Assembly: GCF_030708075.1 (NCBI RefSeq)
Contig: NZ_CP117982.1
Location: 124,001 to 188,000 of the forward strand
Direction of reading: 5' to 3'
Origin: Candidatus Epulonipiscium viviparus
GTDB taxonomy: Bacteria > Bacillota > Clostridia > Lachnospirales > Cellulosilyticaceae
DNA: 64,000 nucleotides
Shown: in pieces, positions 8,852 through 18,709 of the stretch
Layout: every line of letters begins with the position of its first letter
Numbering within the stretch: position 1 is the first letter of the stretch
Made by a program: the position numbers and the translations under genes
The notes under the pieces: model-generated
What the model was told of the DNA's origin: nothing
Database searches by the model: none
The model's input: only the letters and a program-made list of their open reading frames with translations

Positions 8852-9738
8852 TGAAAAAAATAGACAAAGAAAAACAAAGAAATTCATTGAAAGCTTGGTT
8901 ATTTTTGGCACCAGCTTTAATTATTATCACAATATTTAATATATTTCCATTATTACGGACGATAGAAATTTCATTTCAAAAGGGTTCGCTCACACATCCA
9001 AAATTTAATGGAATTCAAAATTATATTACAGTATTAACAGATGATAAGTTTCATAAAGCAGTCTGGAACACGTCGGTATACTCATTTATTGTGGTGCCGG
9101 TGGGCATAATTATTGCTTTATTAATTGCTGTTATGCTATATGAAAAAGTAAAAATGAGGGGGTTTTTCGAAGTTATATTTTTTATTCCGTATGTTACTAG
9201 TACAGTAGCAGAAGGAGTAATTTTTCGTGTATTGCTTAATGAAGATTATGGTGTTATTAATCATTTTTTGGGGCGTATAGGCATAGGACCAATAGATTTT
9301 TTGGATAACCCGGATACTGCCTTAATGACCCTAATTATATTTGGAATATGGTCGAGTATAGCGTTTAATATAATTATATTGTTGTCTGGAATTCGAAATA
9401 TAAATCAACAATATTATAAAATGGCTGATATGTATGGGGCAACTGGATATGAAAAACTATTTAATATAACTTTGCCACAACTTGTTCCGATGATAACGTT
9501 TTTGCTAACGGTCAATTGTATTAATGCCTTCAAAATATATACAGAAGTATACGCAATTTTCAATGGCAAACCGGGAATAGCAAATAGCGCAATAACTGCA
9601 GTATACTACATATATGATAAATTTTATGTAACCAATAGATATGGCGAAGGAATGGCAGCGACCGTGGTGCTATTTGTTATCATAGTGATATTTACCATAA
9701 TTCAAAATTTGGTTCTAAAAAAAATTACTAAGAGGTGA
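8851..9738 (+). CDS. Carbohydrate ABC transporter permease (MalF/UgpA type)
   Basis: 295 residues with about six membrane segments (first at ~17-35, WLFLAPALIIITIFNIFP, typical of MalF/UgpA proteins). The EAA loop contacting the ATPase is seen as YYKMADMYGATGYEKLFNITLP. It forms the heterodimeric channel with the following permease. The gene overlaps the ATPase gene by one base and is followed by the second permease after four bases. Confidence 0.9.
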   Translation: MKKIDKEKQRNSLKAWLFLAPALIIITIFNIFPLLRTIEISFQKGSLTHPKFNGIQNYITVLTDDKFHKAVWNTSVYSFIVVPVGIIIALLIAVMLYEKVKMRGFFEVIFFIPYVTSTVAEGVIFRVLLNEDYGVINHFLGRIGIGPIDFLDNPDTALMTLIIFGIWSSIAFNIIILLSGIRNINQQYYKMADMYGATGYEKLFNITLPQLVPMITFLLTVNCINAFKIYTEVYAIFNGKPGIANSAITAVYYIYDKFYVTNRYGEGMAATVVLFVIIVIFTIIQNLVLKKITKR

Positions 9739-9742
9739 GTAA

Positions 9743-10561
9743 ATGTTAAATAAAATAACAACCTTAATTGTATACATATTTATAACTACAATGGCTCTGA
9801 TTACGTTGTTTCCATTTCTATATATGATACTAACAAGTTGGATGACCTTTGAACAAATAATCGCACAGCCTATGAAAATCATCCCTGAGGAATTACACTT
9901 TTTGAATTATGTAGAAGTGTTGCAAAATTCATCATTTTTTCGATATTTTTTTAATACATTTATAACAGCGACAGTTTCTACGTTGGGTATGCTAGTTACT
10001 ACAATTTTAGCGACGTTTGCATGTGTGAAATTGGATTTTTATGGTAAAAGAGTATTGATGGTTTCTATGATTGCCCTATTGATGATTCCAGATGAAATTG
10101 TAGTATTTAGTAATTATCAAACCATTGCTCAACTTGGACTCATGAATACTTACACAGGGTTGGTTCTTCCGTCGTTTGCAAGCGTTTTCTATATTTTTTA
10201 CCTTAATAAATTTTTAGCGTCAATGCCGAATTCGTATTATAACACAGCCAAGATGACTGGAGTACCCGATATTAAATTTATTACCAAAGTGTTGATTCCA
10301 TTAGCGCGACCAGGGATTTTTACCATAGGCTTACTAAGTTTTATAGAAGAATGGCATTCGTTTATATGGCCAATTTTAATAACCAATGATCCAGAAATGC
10401 GATTGCTATCAGATGGTCTTAGCTCGTTTGTTATACAAAGTGATCGAGACATACATCTGCAAATGGCAGCTGCAACTATTACGGTTGTACCTATTTTAAT
10501 ATTATACTTTATATTTAGACGCGAAATTATTAAAGGAGTAGTGGCAACAGGTTTAAAATAA
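9743..10561 (+). CDS. Carbohydrate ABC transporter permease (MalG/UgpE type)
   Basis: 272 residues, about six membrane segments, beginning with a hydrophobic helix followed by FPFLYMILTSWMTFEQ, a MalG/UgpE hallmark. The EAA-loop equivalent is YYNTAKMTGVPDIKFITKVL. It pairs with the MalF-type permease. AGGTGAGTAA precedes the ATG. The substrate cannot be read from sequence; the neighbouring catabolic operon suggests a sugar, sugar acid or glycerophosphodiester-like compound. Confidence 0.9.
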   Translation: MLNKITTLIVYIFITTMALITLFPFLYMILTSWMTFEQIIAQPMKIIPEELHFLNYVEVLQNSSFFRYFFNTFITATVSTLGMLVTTILATFACVKLDFYGKRVLMVSMIALLMIPDEIVVFSNYQTIAQLGLMNTYTGLVLPSFASVFYIFYLNKFLASMPNSYYNTAKMTGVPDIKFITKVLIPLARPGIFTIGLLSFIEEWHSFIWPILITNDPEMRLLSDGLSSFVIQSDRDIHLQMAAATITVVPILILYFIFRREIIKGVVATGLK

Positions 10562-10579
10562 AAGAAAAGGTGGTATGAT

Positions 10580-11803
10580 ATGAAAAAATTGTTATATTTG
10601 TTATTAGCAACATTTATGTTAGTGGGATGCGAAGCCTCGGAGGACGAAGAAATAGCAACGGGGCCGGTAGAAATTACATTTTGGCATGTTGTTAATGGAG
10701 AGCAAGCTGTCTTATTAAATGAACTTACGGATAGATTTATGGCAGCAAATCCCGAAATTATAGTAAAATTAGAAAGTCAGCCAGATCACAACGAGTTAAG
10801 TGCAACGATTTCGTCGACTCTAATTAGCCCAGATCATTTACCTACAATGACACAAGCGTACATAGATTGGCTCTTATACCCTATTCAAGATGGATTAGTC
10901 TTAGATATTTTGCCGTTGATAACAGATACGCCCGATAAAACAGCTTCCTACAATGATATAAATCCAGAATTTTTAACGCATCTGATGATAGATGGAGGGT
11001 TATATGGAATGCCGTTTACTAAATCTAGCGAAGTGATTTGGTATAATAAAACTATATTTGATGAACTAGGATTGACTCCACCCGATACATTTGATGAGCT
11101 TGCGACCGTATCAAAAGAGATTTATGAAAAAAAGGGCATTCCAGGAGCTGGATTTGATTCGTTATCCAATTATTTTTATAGCTACTTAAATTACCTCGGA
11201 GTTACATTTGATCCGAACGAAGATCAGATGGCAGCTTTGAACGAAATGGCGCACTACTATTTGGACGGTATTAAAGAAGGCTATTTCAGAATAGCAGGGA
11301 CTGACAAATATCTATCTCAGCCTATGGGAGATCAAAAACTAGCTATGTATATTGGCTCAACTGCTGCGGGGACATTTATAGAGAAAAATGCTGCTGGGAA
11401 ATTTGAGTTAGCCACAGCATCATATCCGGACGAGTATGCTATACAGCAGGGAACTGATGTTTTTATATTCACTACCGCGAGCCAGCGTGAGCAAGATGCC
11501 GCGTTGCAATATGTCAACTTTCTAGCAAGTCCAGAAATTCAGCTAGAATGGGCTATCGAAACAGGATATCTCCCAATTCGAAATAGTGTACTCAGTTCTG
11601 AAGAATATCTCAATTCCAATTCATTAATTCCAGGGTTAATCGAACATATGTTTAGTAAGCCTGTTGTTCCAAATGGCAATGCTGTTATCGCAGAAATCGA
11701 AATGGTATTAGAAACAATTTTATCGCAAGAGGATACTACTGACGCTGAAGTAGAAAAAAATTTACAAAATCTACAATATAGTCTCTCGTCTATCTGGGAA
11801 TAA
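10580..11803 (+). CDS. Extracellular sugar-binding lipoprotein of the ABC importer
   Basis: 407 residues. The N-terminus is a lipoprotein signal peptide (LLATFMLVGC lipobox, Cys at residue 17), so the mature protein should be lipid-anchored outside the membrane. The body is a family 1 solute-binding protein (VEITFWHVVNGEQAVLLNEL; GLYGMPFTKSSEVIWYNKTI; YVNFLASPEIQLEW). UgpB-like proteins share the FWH...G start. Last gene of the importer operon, closed by a strong terminator. Confidence 0.9.
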   Translation: MKKLLYLLLATFMLVGCEASEDEEIATGPVEITFWHVVNGEQAVLLNELTDRFMAANPEIIVKLESQPDHNELSATISSTLISPDHLPTMTQAYIDWLLYPIQDGLVLDILPLITDTPDKTASYNDINPEFLTHLMIDGGLYGMPFTKSSEVIWYNKTIFDELGLTPPDTFDELATVSKEIYEKKGIPGAGFDSLSNYFYSYLNYLGVTFDPNEDQMAALNEMAHYYLDGIKEGYFRIAGTDKYLSQPMGDQKLAMYIGSTAAGTFIEKNAAGKFELATASYPDEYAIQQGTDVFIFTTASQREQDAALQYVNFLASPEIQLEWAIETGYLPIRNSVLSSEEYLNSNSLIPGLIEHMFSKPVVPNGNAVIAEIEMVLETILSQEDTTDAEVEKNLQNLQYSLSSIWE

Positions 11804-11808
11804 AAAAT

Positions 11809-11841
11809 AAGGGATGCACCTGCGTTGGGTGGTCCCTTTTT
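11809..11841 (+). terminator. Bidirectional terminator between ABC importer and GntR gene
   Basis: GGGA..CACC pairs with GGTG..TCCC around a short loop, followed by TTTTT on the plus strand. On the minus strand the stem is followed by TTATTTTTTA, so it can also end the convergent GntR transcript. Confidence 0.8.
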
Positions 11842-11847
11842 ATTTGC

Positions 11848-12546
11848 CTACTTTTTGATAATACTTTTTAGTGAGTCTTCAAAAAATTCATTTAGGCGTT
11901 GCTCTAACAAATCTCGGCTCTCCTCTTCGAATGCACAGACGATTTTTTCACGATGCATTATGGCAGATTTTCTAGCAGAACTAGAGTTTAGTATCTTAAT
12001 AGAAGACTCGGTTCGAAGCAACACCAAAGTTTGCATTAGCTTGAAATAAATGCCATTGCCGCATTCCGAACCTACATATAAATCTAAATTGTTTAAATTT
12101 TCCAGAAATTCCACGGAACTAATTTTTCGCCATCCATCAGCCGCTATTTCATTTATCAATTTTCTCATCTGTGCCACGATCTTGCGATTTGCTCTGTCAA
12201 AACAAGATAGATAAATATCTGTTTCGATCAATTGTCTGGCAGCGTAAATATCTTCTACATTGTTTAGTTCTTTATGATATATCCACGTAATCGTTTTATC
12301 TGGAATCAGGACTTTGTTATCAGATACAAACGTGCCCTCGCCTGGCTTTATCACAATCATTCCGATCAACGAAAGAGCCCGCAGTGCTTCGCGAACTCTA
12401 CTTCTAGTTACATTAAATACCACTGCTAATTCACGTTCGGTAGGTAATTGTTCACCCGCGGCCAATTTGCCGTCTATTATCTGTGTTGCAAGCTGTTCCA
12501 TAATTTGTTCTGTAATGGTTACTTTTTTTACTGGTGTTATTTCCAT
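11848..12546 (-). CDS. GntR family (FadR subfamily) transcriptional regulator
   Basis: 232 residues. The N-terminal winged helix-turn-helix has the GntR signature (GEQLPTERELAVVFNVTRSR, VREALRALSLIGMI). The C-terminal ~150 residues are an all-helical FCD ligand domain (AARQLIETDIY). FadR-type regulators of uronate and sugar-acid genes often bind TGGTnnnACCA-type palindromes. Two perfect TGGTA-N-TACCA sites lie at the head of the adjacent divergent operons, so this protein is the obvious candidate repressor. The gene is last in the same orientation as the catabolic operon and about 80 bases behind it; I see no clear separate promoter. Confidence 0.88.
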   Translation of the reverse strand: MEITPVKKVTITEQIMEQLATQIIDGKLAAGEQLPTERELAVVFNVTRSRVREALRALSLIGMIVIKPGEGTFVSDNKVLIPDKTITWIYHKELNNVEDIYAARQLIETDIYLSCFDRANRKIVAQMRKLINEIAADGWRKISSVEFLENLNNLDLYVGSECGNGIYFKLMQTLVLLRTESSIKILNSSSARKSAIMHREKIVCAFEEESRDLLEQRLNEFFEDSLKSIIKK

Positions 12547-12625
12547 AAACTTTCACTTCCCATCAAAAAACTTTACCATATTATATCGCAAGAACTAGTT
12601 AGGCACAAGTAAATATATATCGCCG

Positions 12626-13702
12626 CTATATGCGAGTGCCACCACTGTTATTAGATTTGTAACAAGCTTCCACAACGCGCATTGTTTGGTAAGCATCATC
12701 CACGCTGTTCATATATTCATATGCGGGGTCTTCTAATTTACGCAAAAGCCCTCCCATAGTTCCAATGAATGCTTCTGGAAACCAGCTTCCAATTATAGGC
12801 ACTTCTTTCCATACTCCCTCTGCGGCAGTGATGTATTCCAATTTATCTGGTCTACCAGCAGGATAATCTAAAATTAATCCAAGAGTTAGGCGGATGGCAC
12901 CTTTGGTACCCTCGATTTTTAAGCAGGAGTCTTGATAATCTGGTGCATAATCGTGCCCATGGTTAGTACTGATGTTAACGCGCAATGTGTCGCCATAGTC
13001 CAAAATAATGGTGCTTGCCGTTTGCGATAACTGAGCTGCCTTCGGACTTTTCATAGTCTTGCACCATACAGCTGCGGGCTCTCCTAACAACGAGCGAACA
13101 GCATCGATATAATGAATACTATGATAATTAATTTCGCATCTATCTTTATCGTTTAAGAATGTCCACAGATGCCATGGTTGTAGCGTCACCACTCGCCAGT
13201 CTAAATCATATACCTCTCCAATAATCCCGCTGCTAAGCAATTCTCGAAGCTGGATCATATACGGAGATTGTCTCAATTGAAAATTAACACCAGCAACCAA
13301 GTTTTTTTCATGACAAATATCCAAAATTTCTGTTGCTTCTTCTATACTTTCACCCATAGGCTTTTGAACGAGTACGCCACTTCCATCTGGCAATTTACGC
13401 AAAATACTTGCTGTTAAATTTGCGGGCAATGCCACATCAAATACACCGTTGTTGGCATGGCAATCTGCTATCATTTCGTCTAGATTTTCATAAACTTTTT
13501 CGATGCCAAACTTTGCCGCTACCTTATGCGCGGTGGCAACCGTTCGATTATAGATTCCTTTGATCGGATACCCTGCCAAATTATACGCAGGAGCTTGGGC
13601 ATCGCTGATAATTTCGCCGGCACCAACTATATAGATAGGTCGCGCCTTGGGGTCTGCTGGCATAGCAGGAACATACTTCAATTCATTGATATTATTGATC
13701 AT
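12626..13702 (-). CDS. Gfo/Idh/MocA family NAD(P)-dependent oxidoreductase
   Basis: About 358 residues. An N-terminal Rossmann fold (PIYIVGAGEIISDAQAPAYN, then GIYNRTVATAHKVAAKFG) and the EKP-like element GSGVLVQKPMGESIEEATEI are typical of the family, followed by the alpha/beta sheet domain (SIHYIDAVRSLLGEP). Members oxidise or epimerise sugars, inositols and sugar acids with NAD(P). The chosen ATG lies a normal distance after GGAGGG; an in-frame TTG inside that site is rejected. It overlaps the end of the lactonase-like gene by 11 bases. Confidence 0.85.
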   Translation of the reverse strand: MINNINELKYVPAMPADPKARPIYIVGAGEIISDAQAPAYNLAGYPIKGIYNRTVATAHKVAAKFGIEKVYENLDEMIADCHANNGVFDVALPANLTASILRKLPDGSGVLVQKPMGESIEEATEILDICHEKNLVAGVNFQLRQSPYMIQLRELLSSGIIGEVYDLDWRVVTLQPWHLWTFLNDKDRCEINYHSIHYIDAVRSLLGEPAAVWCKTMKSPKAAQLSQTASTIILDYGDTLRVNISTNHGHDYAPDYQDSCLKIEGTKGAIRLTLGLILDYPAGRPDKLEYITAAEGVWKEVPIIGSWFPEAFIGTMGGLLRKLEDPAYEYMNSVDDAYQTMRVVEACYKSNNSGGTRI

Positions 13703-14549
13703 TACTGAGCCCTCCAATATGATAAATATTCATCGCATTTTTATAGAAGAATAAATCTTTTGCTGGTCTAGTTTCAAAAATTTTCAGCATTGCTTTTGTC
13801 CAGTCATCGAAGGTGATGCTCAAATTACAAACTGGAAAATTGCTAGCAAACATTACGCGCTTCTCTCCAAATAGGTCTAGGCAATATTCTACGAATGGGG
13901 TAATGATCGTCACATCACTACTAGACAACCCCGAAATTTTGCATACAACATTATCCAAACTTGCCAATAATTTGATGCCTTGTTTCCATTTATCTGTTTC
14001 TTCTATATTTGCAGTAACATCTGGAAGCCCCATATGGTTAAGCACTATAAGTGTCTCTGGGCATTGCTTTGCCAATTGATACAAGTCGGCCAATTCTCCA
14101 GGACGTATACAAGCTTCAAAATGCAAGTTCATCTTTCCGAGTTGCTTTACGTTTTCGATAAAAGTTGGGTTTAGACAAGTTTTAGCAGGTGTATTATCAA
14201 AATGTAATATATATCGAACTCCTGCGACCGAGTTTTTGTTTGTATATTCTGCTAGAGATTGCTCCATATCGGGATCTAGCAGATCTGCGTATAAGACAAC
14301 TGATTTTACGAAGTCTGATCTATCTGCAGCCAGTTGAACAAAATAGTCGTTTTCAGCTTTTTTCTGAGCCGCAATAGTATCAAGTTCCACGTGCACAGCC
14401 CCTACAACTTTGTAGTCATCCCCTTCTGCCAGCGCTTCAAACTCAGATAGCAAAATAGGACGATTTAAAATGTCCACTTCTTTTAACCATTCAACACAAA
14501 ATCGATCTGGATCAAAGATGTGAAAATGAGCATCAATAATTTGTTGCAT
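13692..14549 (-). CDS. Amidohydrolase-family protein, lactonase-like (COG3618)
   Basis: 285 residues with a metal-binding HxH start (IIDAHFHIFDPDRF) and a TIM-barrel pattern (HVELDTIAAQKKAEND; GVRYILHFD; IVLNHMGLPD; RVMFASNFPVCN). It resembles L-fuconolactonase, L-rhamnonolactonase and 2-pyrone-4,6-dicarboxylate lactonase relatives. The neighbouring mutarotase-like and dehydrogenase genes favour hydrolysis of a sugar lactone. The C-terminal SNFPV replaces the usual GSDWP-type metal-ligand segment, so the metal site may be atypical. Confidence 0.75.
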   Translation of the reverse strand: MQQIIDAHFHIFDPDRFCVEWLKEVDILNRPILLSEFEALAEGDDYKVVGAVHVELDTIAAQKKAENDYFVQLAADRSDFVKSVVLYADLLDPDMEQSLAEYTNKNSVAGVRYILHFDNTPAKTCLNPTFIENVKQLGKMNLHFEACIRPGELADLYQLAKQCPETLIVLNHMGLPDVTANIEETDKWKQGIKLLASLDNVVCKISGLSSSDVTIITPFVEYCLDLFGEKRVMFASNFPVCNLSITFDDWTKAMLKIFETRPAKDLFFYKNAMNIYHIGGLSNDQ

Positions 14550-14588
14550 ATAAATATCACCATATTCAGCCCCGTGGCCGAACCCTTC

Positions 14589-14912
14589 CTAATCTAAATG
14601 ATAAACTTCTTCCATATCGGCCCACCACTCGCCATCTTTTCGCGTCTCAAGAGGTGTTTGAAACGGCTTAACTAGTGCCCACCATTCTTGAGTTTTTGGG
14701 TCCGCTGCCATTTTGGCCATATCAGCATCATAGTCATCGCCAATATATTCGTAATAGCTAAACAAATACCCATCCTTATAGTATATTGAATAATTTTGAA
14801 TATTACATTTCTTGATCATGGCATCAATCTCGGGCCACGGATGGCTGTGATGATACTTGTAGTCTTGCAGCTTATCGGATTTTACCTCAATAATTTGACC
14901 AAATCTTTTCAC
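14589..14912 (-). CDS. rhaM: L-rhamnose mutarotase family protein
   Basis: 107 residues, the usual length of RhaM. YKYHHSHPWPEI carries the conserved His (residue ~22) and WPE of the family, and the C-terminal WWADMEEVYHLD matches the usual aromatic end. RhaM interconverts alpha and beta anomers of L-rhamnose; some homologues act on L-fucose or related deoxy sugars. No rhamnose isomerase, kinase or aldolase is nearby, so it probably feeds an oxidative route through a dehydrogenase and lactonase. Confidence 0.82.
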   Translation of the reverse strand: MKRFGQIIEVKSDKLQDYKYHHSHPWPEIDAMIKKCNIQNYSIYYKDGYLFSYYEYIGDDYDADMAKMAADPKTQEWWALVKPFQTPLETRKDGEWWADMEEVYHLD

Positions 14913-14924
14913 GACATCTTCCTC

Positions 14925-15941
14925 CTAAAACTCAATCATAACTTTTAACATAGATCCGGCATTGGCATCGAAATCCGCAAATGCCTGAGGTGCGTCATCG
15001 AGAGAATACATATTGGTAACTACATCGTCGATATTTAGTTTGCCGCTAGATAAAATCTCGATTGCTTCTGCAAAGTCTTCGCGTCTAGCATTTCGAGAAC
15101 CCAATATAGTAAGCTCTTTTTGCTGAATGGTGGTAAAAAATAGATCTACGTTTTGCTTGCCAACGCCAAGTTGAATCATCTTTCCGCCAAAAGCGACAGC
15201 ATCCATACAATTTTGAAAAGTAGATGGCAATCCAACTGCTTCTACTACAATATCATATCCGTCTCCACCAGTTATGCGTTCAACTGCTGCTGCAAACGCC
15301 TCAGGGCTAGTGTTGCATATCGTGTGCTGAACTCCAAATCGTTTTGCGTACTCAACTTTGCTATCTGAAATATCGCATATAGTTACTTCGGCATCCTTTG
15401 CCAACGCGGCAACTGCGGCAAGAACTCCGATTGTGCCCGCACCAACAACGAGAACTTTATCTCCTTTTGTGATGTTTGCTTTTTTAATTCCGTGATAGCT
15501 AATACAAAATGGTTCTACCAATGCTAAAGTTTTGGCTGATAATCCGTTGCCGGCAAAAAGACGTTCGGTCGACAAAGTAATATACTCTGCAAATGCGCCT
15601 TGCCTATGAATACCCATCGTTTGGTTGGTTGCGCAACAATTGACCAAGCCTTTCTTGCAAGAGTAGCAATGACCACAGTTAAAATAAGGGATCGCTGTTA
15701 CCAATGTTCCTGCAGTTAATCCTTTGTCGTTTTCGCCTATTTCTACAATCTCAGCTGAAAATTCATGTCCTGGAATTGTTGGATAGTTAATATATTTCAT
15801 AGTTCCTCGGTAGCTACTTAGGTCGCTTCCACATATCCCGCCATACAAAATTTTAAGCAACGCCTCTCCTTCTTTTGCAACAGGTTTTTCGCCCTCCACT
15901 ATTGCAACATCAAAAGCTCCTCGCATCATTACCTCTTTCAT
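14925..15941 (-). CDS. Zinc-dependent alcohol/polyol dehydrogenase (MDR family)
   Basis: 338 residues. Catalytic zinc ligands are visible in GGICGSDLSSY and GHEFSAEIVEIG. The structural zinc site is CGHCYSCKKGLVNCC and the NAD-binding glycines are VLVVGAGTIGVLAA. It resembles sorbitol, threonine and L-idonate/galactitol dehydrogenases and would oxidise a secondary alcohol of a sugar or sugar acid. The operon position between the mutarotase and the MaoC hydratase suggests a redox step on the sugar-derived acid. Confidence 0.85.
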   Translation of the reverse strand: MKEVMMRGAFDVAIVEGEKPVAKEGEALLKILYGGICGSDLSSYRGTMKYINYPTIPGHEFSAEIVEIGENDKGLTAGTLVTAIPYFNCGHCYSCKKGLVNCCATNQTMGIHRQGAFAEYITLSTERLFAGNGLSAKTLALVEPFCISYHGIKKANITKGDKVLVVGAGTIGVLAAVAALAKDAEVTICDISDSKVEYAKRFGVQHTICNTSPEAFAAAVERITGGDGYDIVVEAVGLPSTFQNCMDAVAFGGKMIQLGVGKQNVDLFFTTIQQKELTILGSRNARREDFAEAIEILSSGKLNIDDVVTNMYSLDDAPQAFADFDANAGSMLKVMIEF

Positions 15942-15956
15942 TGCAGTTACTCCTCT

Positions 15957-16400
15957 CTAAGCTCGTTTTTCAACACTAATAATATGCTCACACACCAACA
16001 CTAACTCATCGTTTTGATTGCTAACCTCTATTTTTTCTGTCACAAAGCCGCGTGATGCATTTTTGGGATTGTCTCGTTTCTCTACAATTTTTACAACAGT
16101 TTTGATGGTATCGTTAATAAATACAGGTTTAATAAATCTCATTCTGTCGTAGCCGTAAGTGAATGCGCGTGGATTGATATCTCCACATTGAAGGCCCATT
16201 CCGATGCTAAATATCATGGTTCCGTGCGCAATTCTTTGGCCAAATTCTGTAGTTTTGCAAAATTCTGCATCAACATGATGTGGATAAAAATCGCCTGTAT
16301 GCCCCGCGTGAACAACAAAGTCCGTTTCTGTCATTGTGCGTGAGCCACCTTCTCTCACATGGCCAATTTCAAAATCCTCAAAAAATATATCCTTGATCAT
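15957..16400 (-). CDS. MaoC-like (R)-specific enoyl-CoA hydratase
   Basis: 147 residues with a single hot-dog fold. The hydratase motif reads GDFYPHHVD with the catalytic pair Asp37 and His42, followed by [10 protein letters not shown], a MaoC signature. The family hydrates or dehydrates acyl-CoA thioesters, including mesaconyl-CoA-type substrates. It lies two bases from a CoA-transferase gene, implying that the transferase makes its thioester substrate. Confidence 0.87.
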   Translation of the reverse strand: MIKDIFFEDFEIGHVREGGSRTMTETDFVVHAGHTGDFYPHHVDAEFCKTTEFGQRIAHGTMIFSIGMGLQCGDINPRAFTYGYDRMRFIKPVFINDTIKTVVKIVEKRDNPKNASRGFVTEKIEVSNQNDELVLVCEHIISVEKRA

Positions 16401-16402
16401 AA

Positions 16403-17539
16403 TTAACTCTCCTTTTTGAAATATTTATCGTTATCTTGCCCTATCTTTGGAGACGGTTTGTCAGAGAAAAACTTTTGCCCATCAATGCTAATCGGACATC
16501 GGAGCACCGTCATCTTTTTGCCGCTCTGCAGTCGAATTTCTTGCAACATATCCAGATGCTTAAAGGCTTCGGTTTCTAGCAGCATATCCCAATTGTAGAT
16601 ATTCGAGCACCATATATCGTGTTGCTGCAATATATCCAGCCAATGCTGCGTAGTATTCGTTAGCAGATGCTGTGCTAATATTGCCTTGATTTCGTCACGT
16701 TTGGTAGACCAGGTTGTCGCATCAGTGTATTCAGTTAGTTGAGCGCATCCTAGTAATTCTCCCAAAAGCGGGATCGGCGCAATCGCTAATGTGATATACC
16801 AATCTTTGGTGGAGTAGATGCCATATGGCGCGTTGGTATAGAAGTTGGCATTACTAATGGCGCTACGTTGCGGAACTTCATTGCCATCATTTAAAAATGT
16901 TGTGAATCCTTCGAACTGTAAATCCATCATCGATTCGATCATGCTAACCTGAACAAATGCACCAGCTCCGGTTGCTTCTTTGCGAATGAGTCCAGCAAGC
17001 ACTCCCTGAACCAAATGTTGCCCGCTCACTAAGTCAGCAATCGAGATTCCTGCTGGAGTTGGAGGCTTGTCACGATTTCCGTTTGCCATAGCTATTCCAG
17101 ATAGCGATTGCACTAGTAAGTCTTGACCCGGGTCCGATGCCCATTCACCTTCGTGACCAAATCCTGTGATTTCCGCATATACAATACCCGGGTTAATTTC
17201 TGATATAGATTTATAGTCGATGCCTAACTTTTCGGCAACGTGGGGTCTAAAATTGATTAGCATCACATCGGCTGTTGCAACCAACTCCCGTAATTGTTGT
17301 TGCCCTAAATCTGATTTTAAATCGACCGATACGTCATCCTTGTTGCGATTGATTACATGAAACAGAGTACTGTCACCGTCTATCACAAGATTTGATGAGT
17401 ATAAAGTTCTGCATATATCACCGGCGGGTTGTTCTACTTTTATAACATCAGCACCCAGGTCTGCAAGTCTTAATGCTGCAGAAGGCCCTGCCAAAAATTG
17501 GCATAAATCTAATACTTTTACTCCTTCTAATGGACCCAT
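16403..17539 (-). CDS. Family III CoA-transferase (CaiB/BaiF), subunit or paralogue 1
   Basis: 378 residues. The N-terminal [20 protein letters not shown] and VIKVEQP are the CoA-binding start of the family. The catalytic Asp is retained at residue 169 in SIADLVSG, equivalent to Asp169 of formyl-CoA transferase. The closing [10 protein letters not shown] is also typical. It moves CoA between carboxylic acids. One base separates it from a second CaiB-type gene that is similar throughout, so the two may form a heteromer. Confidence 0.88.
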   Translation of the reverse strand: MGPLEGVKVLDLCQFLAGPSAALRLADLGADVIKVEQPAGDICRTLYSSNLVIDGDSTLFHVINRNKDDVSVDLKSDLGQQQLRELVATADVMLINFRPHVAEKLGIDYKSISEINPGIVYAEITGFGHEGEWASDPGQDLLVQSLSGIAMANGNRDKPPTPAGISIADLVSGQHLVQGVLAGLIRKEATGAGAFVQVSMIESMMDLQFEGFTTFLNDGNEVPQRSAISNANFYTNAPYGIYSTKDWYITLAIAPIPLLGELLGCAQLTEYTDATTWSTKRDEIKAILAQHLLTNTTQHWLDILQQHDIWCSNIYNWDMLLETEAFKHLDMLQEIRLQSGKKMTVLRCPISIDGQKFFSDKPSPKIGQDNDKYFKKES

Positions 17540-18700
17540 CTAATTTGCATCTCCCTTCGTTATCTTAAACTCTTGCATGATTTTTTGCGTATCCTCACCC
17601 AAAGCCGGAGCCCATTTGTTCGATTTATATATTTCGCCGTCAATTCGGATCGGGCATCGAGTGGTGATGATATCTCTGTGACCAGGTCTGCCAACATGAA
17701 CTAGCATATCCAAAGACTTAAATCCAGGGCGATCAATTAGCTCTTTCCAATTTAATACTTCAGATGCCCAATAATTTTTTGATTTTAATTTTGCTAGCCA
17801 ATTTTCAGTAGTATCTTGTGTCAACGTTGCTTGGATCAGTTGCTTAATTTTGTCTCGCTGTGCAAAGGCGCTTGCGTCATCTGCGTAGTCTGCCAATGCT
17901 GGAAGGTCCAATATTTCACCAAGATCTGGCAACGAGCCCATAGCTAGTGCGATGAAGCTGTCTTGAGTTGCGTAAATTCCATATGGTGCGGGCAGATATA
18001 CGTGAGCATTATTGACTTTTGCGCGAGTTGGCAATGTGTGATCGTCGTTAATATATGTTGCAATAAACTCAAATTGTAAATCTAACATAGACTCTAGTAA
18101 GCTGACGGATACTCTACCACCTTCTCCAGTCTTAAACCTTCTATATATGCAAGCCAAAATTCCTTGAACCAAATGAATGCCTGCATAAGTGTCTGCCATA
18201 GCAAGAGCGATTGGCGTTGGCAAGTCGTCTTGATTTCCATTTAATAGAGTAAGCCCTGAAAGCGACTGAATCATCAAATCCTGACCAGGACGCTTAACCC
18301 AAGGACCGTCTAGACCGTATCCAGAGACAGTGCCATACACAATTTTGCTGTTAATTTTTTTGACATCTTCATATCCCAAGCCCAATTTATCCATAATTCC
18401 GGGTCTAAAGTTTTCGATCAAAATGTCAGCTTGCTTGATCAACTCTTTAACCGCAGTTAAGTCGGCCGGATCTTTTAAATCTGCAGTAAAACTTTCCTTG
18501 TTACGGTTGATGGTGTGAAACAAAACTCCATCGTTATCTGAAATTAAATTTTTAAACACCAATCGCCTGCCATTGTCTCCGCCTTGGGGACGCTCCACCT
18601 TTATAACTCGGGCACCCAAATCTGCCAGTCTCAATGCTGCAGAAGGCCCTGCTAAATATTGAGCAAAGTCTAGCACGATCAATCCTTCTAATGGTTTCAT
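17540..18700 (-). CDS. Family III CoA-transferase (CaiB/BaiF), subunit or paralogue 2
   Basis: 386 residues, a clear paralogue of the following gene: [32 protein letters not shown], and a retained catalytic Asp at about residue 170 in ALAMADTYAG. Both copies keep the active-site Asp, unlike some heteromeric family III enzymes in which one subunit loses it, so two activities or a two-site complex are possible. Candidate reactions are activation of a sugar-derived hydroxy or unsaturated acid with acetyl- or succinyl-CoA. Confidence 0.88.
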   Translation of the reverse strand: MKPLEGLIVLDFAQYLAGPSAALRLADLGARVIKVERPQGGDNGRRLVFKNLISDNDGVLFHTINRNKESFTADLKDPADLTAVKELIKQADILIENFRPGIMDKLGLGYEDVKKINSKIVYGTVSGYGLDGPWVKRPGQDLMIQSLSGLTLLNGNQDDLPTPIALAMADTYAGIHLVQGILACIYRRFKTGEGGRVSVSLLESMLDLQFEFIATYINDDHTLPTRAKVNNAHVYLPAPYGIYATQDSFIALAMGSLPDLGEILDLPALADYADDASAFAQRDKIKQLIQATLTQDTTENWLAKLKSKNYWASEVLNWKELIDRPGFKSLDMLVHVGRPGHRDIITTRCPIRIDGEIYKSNKWAPALGEDTQKIMQEFKITKGDAN

Positions 18701-18709
18701 AGTTTCCTC

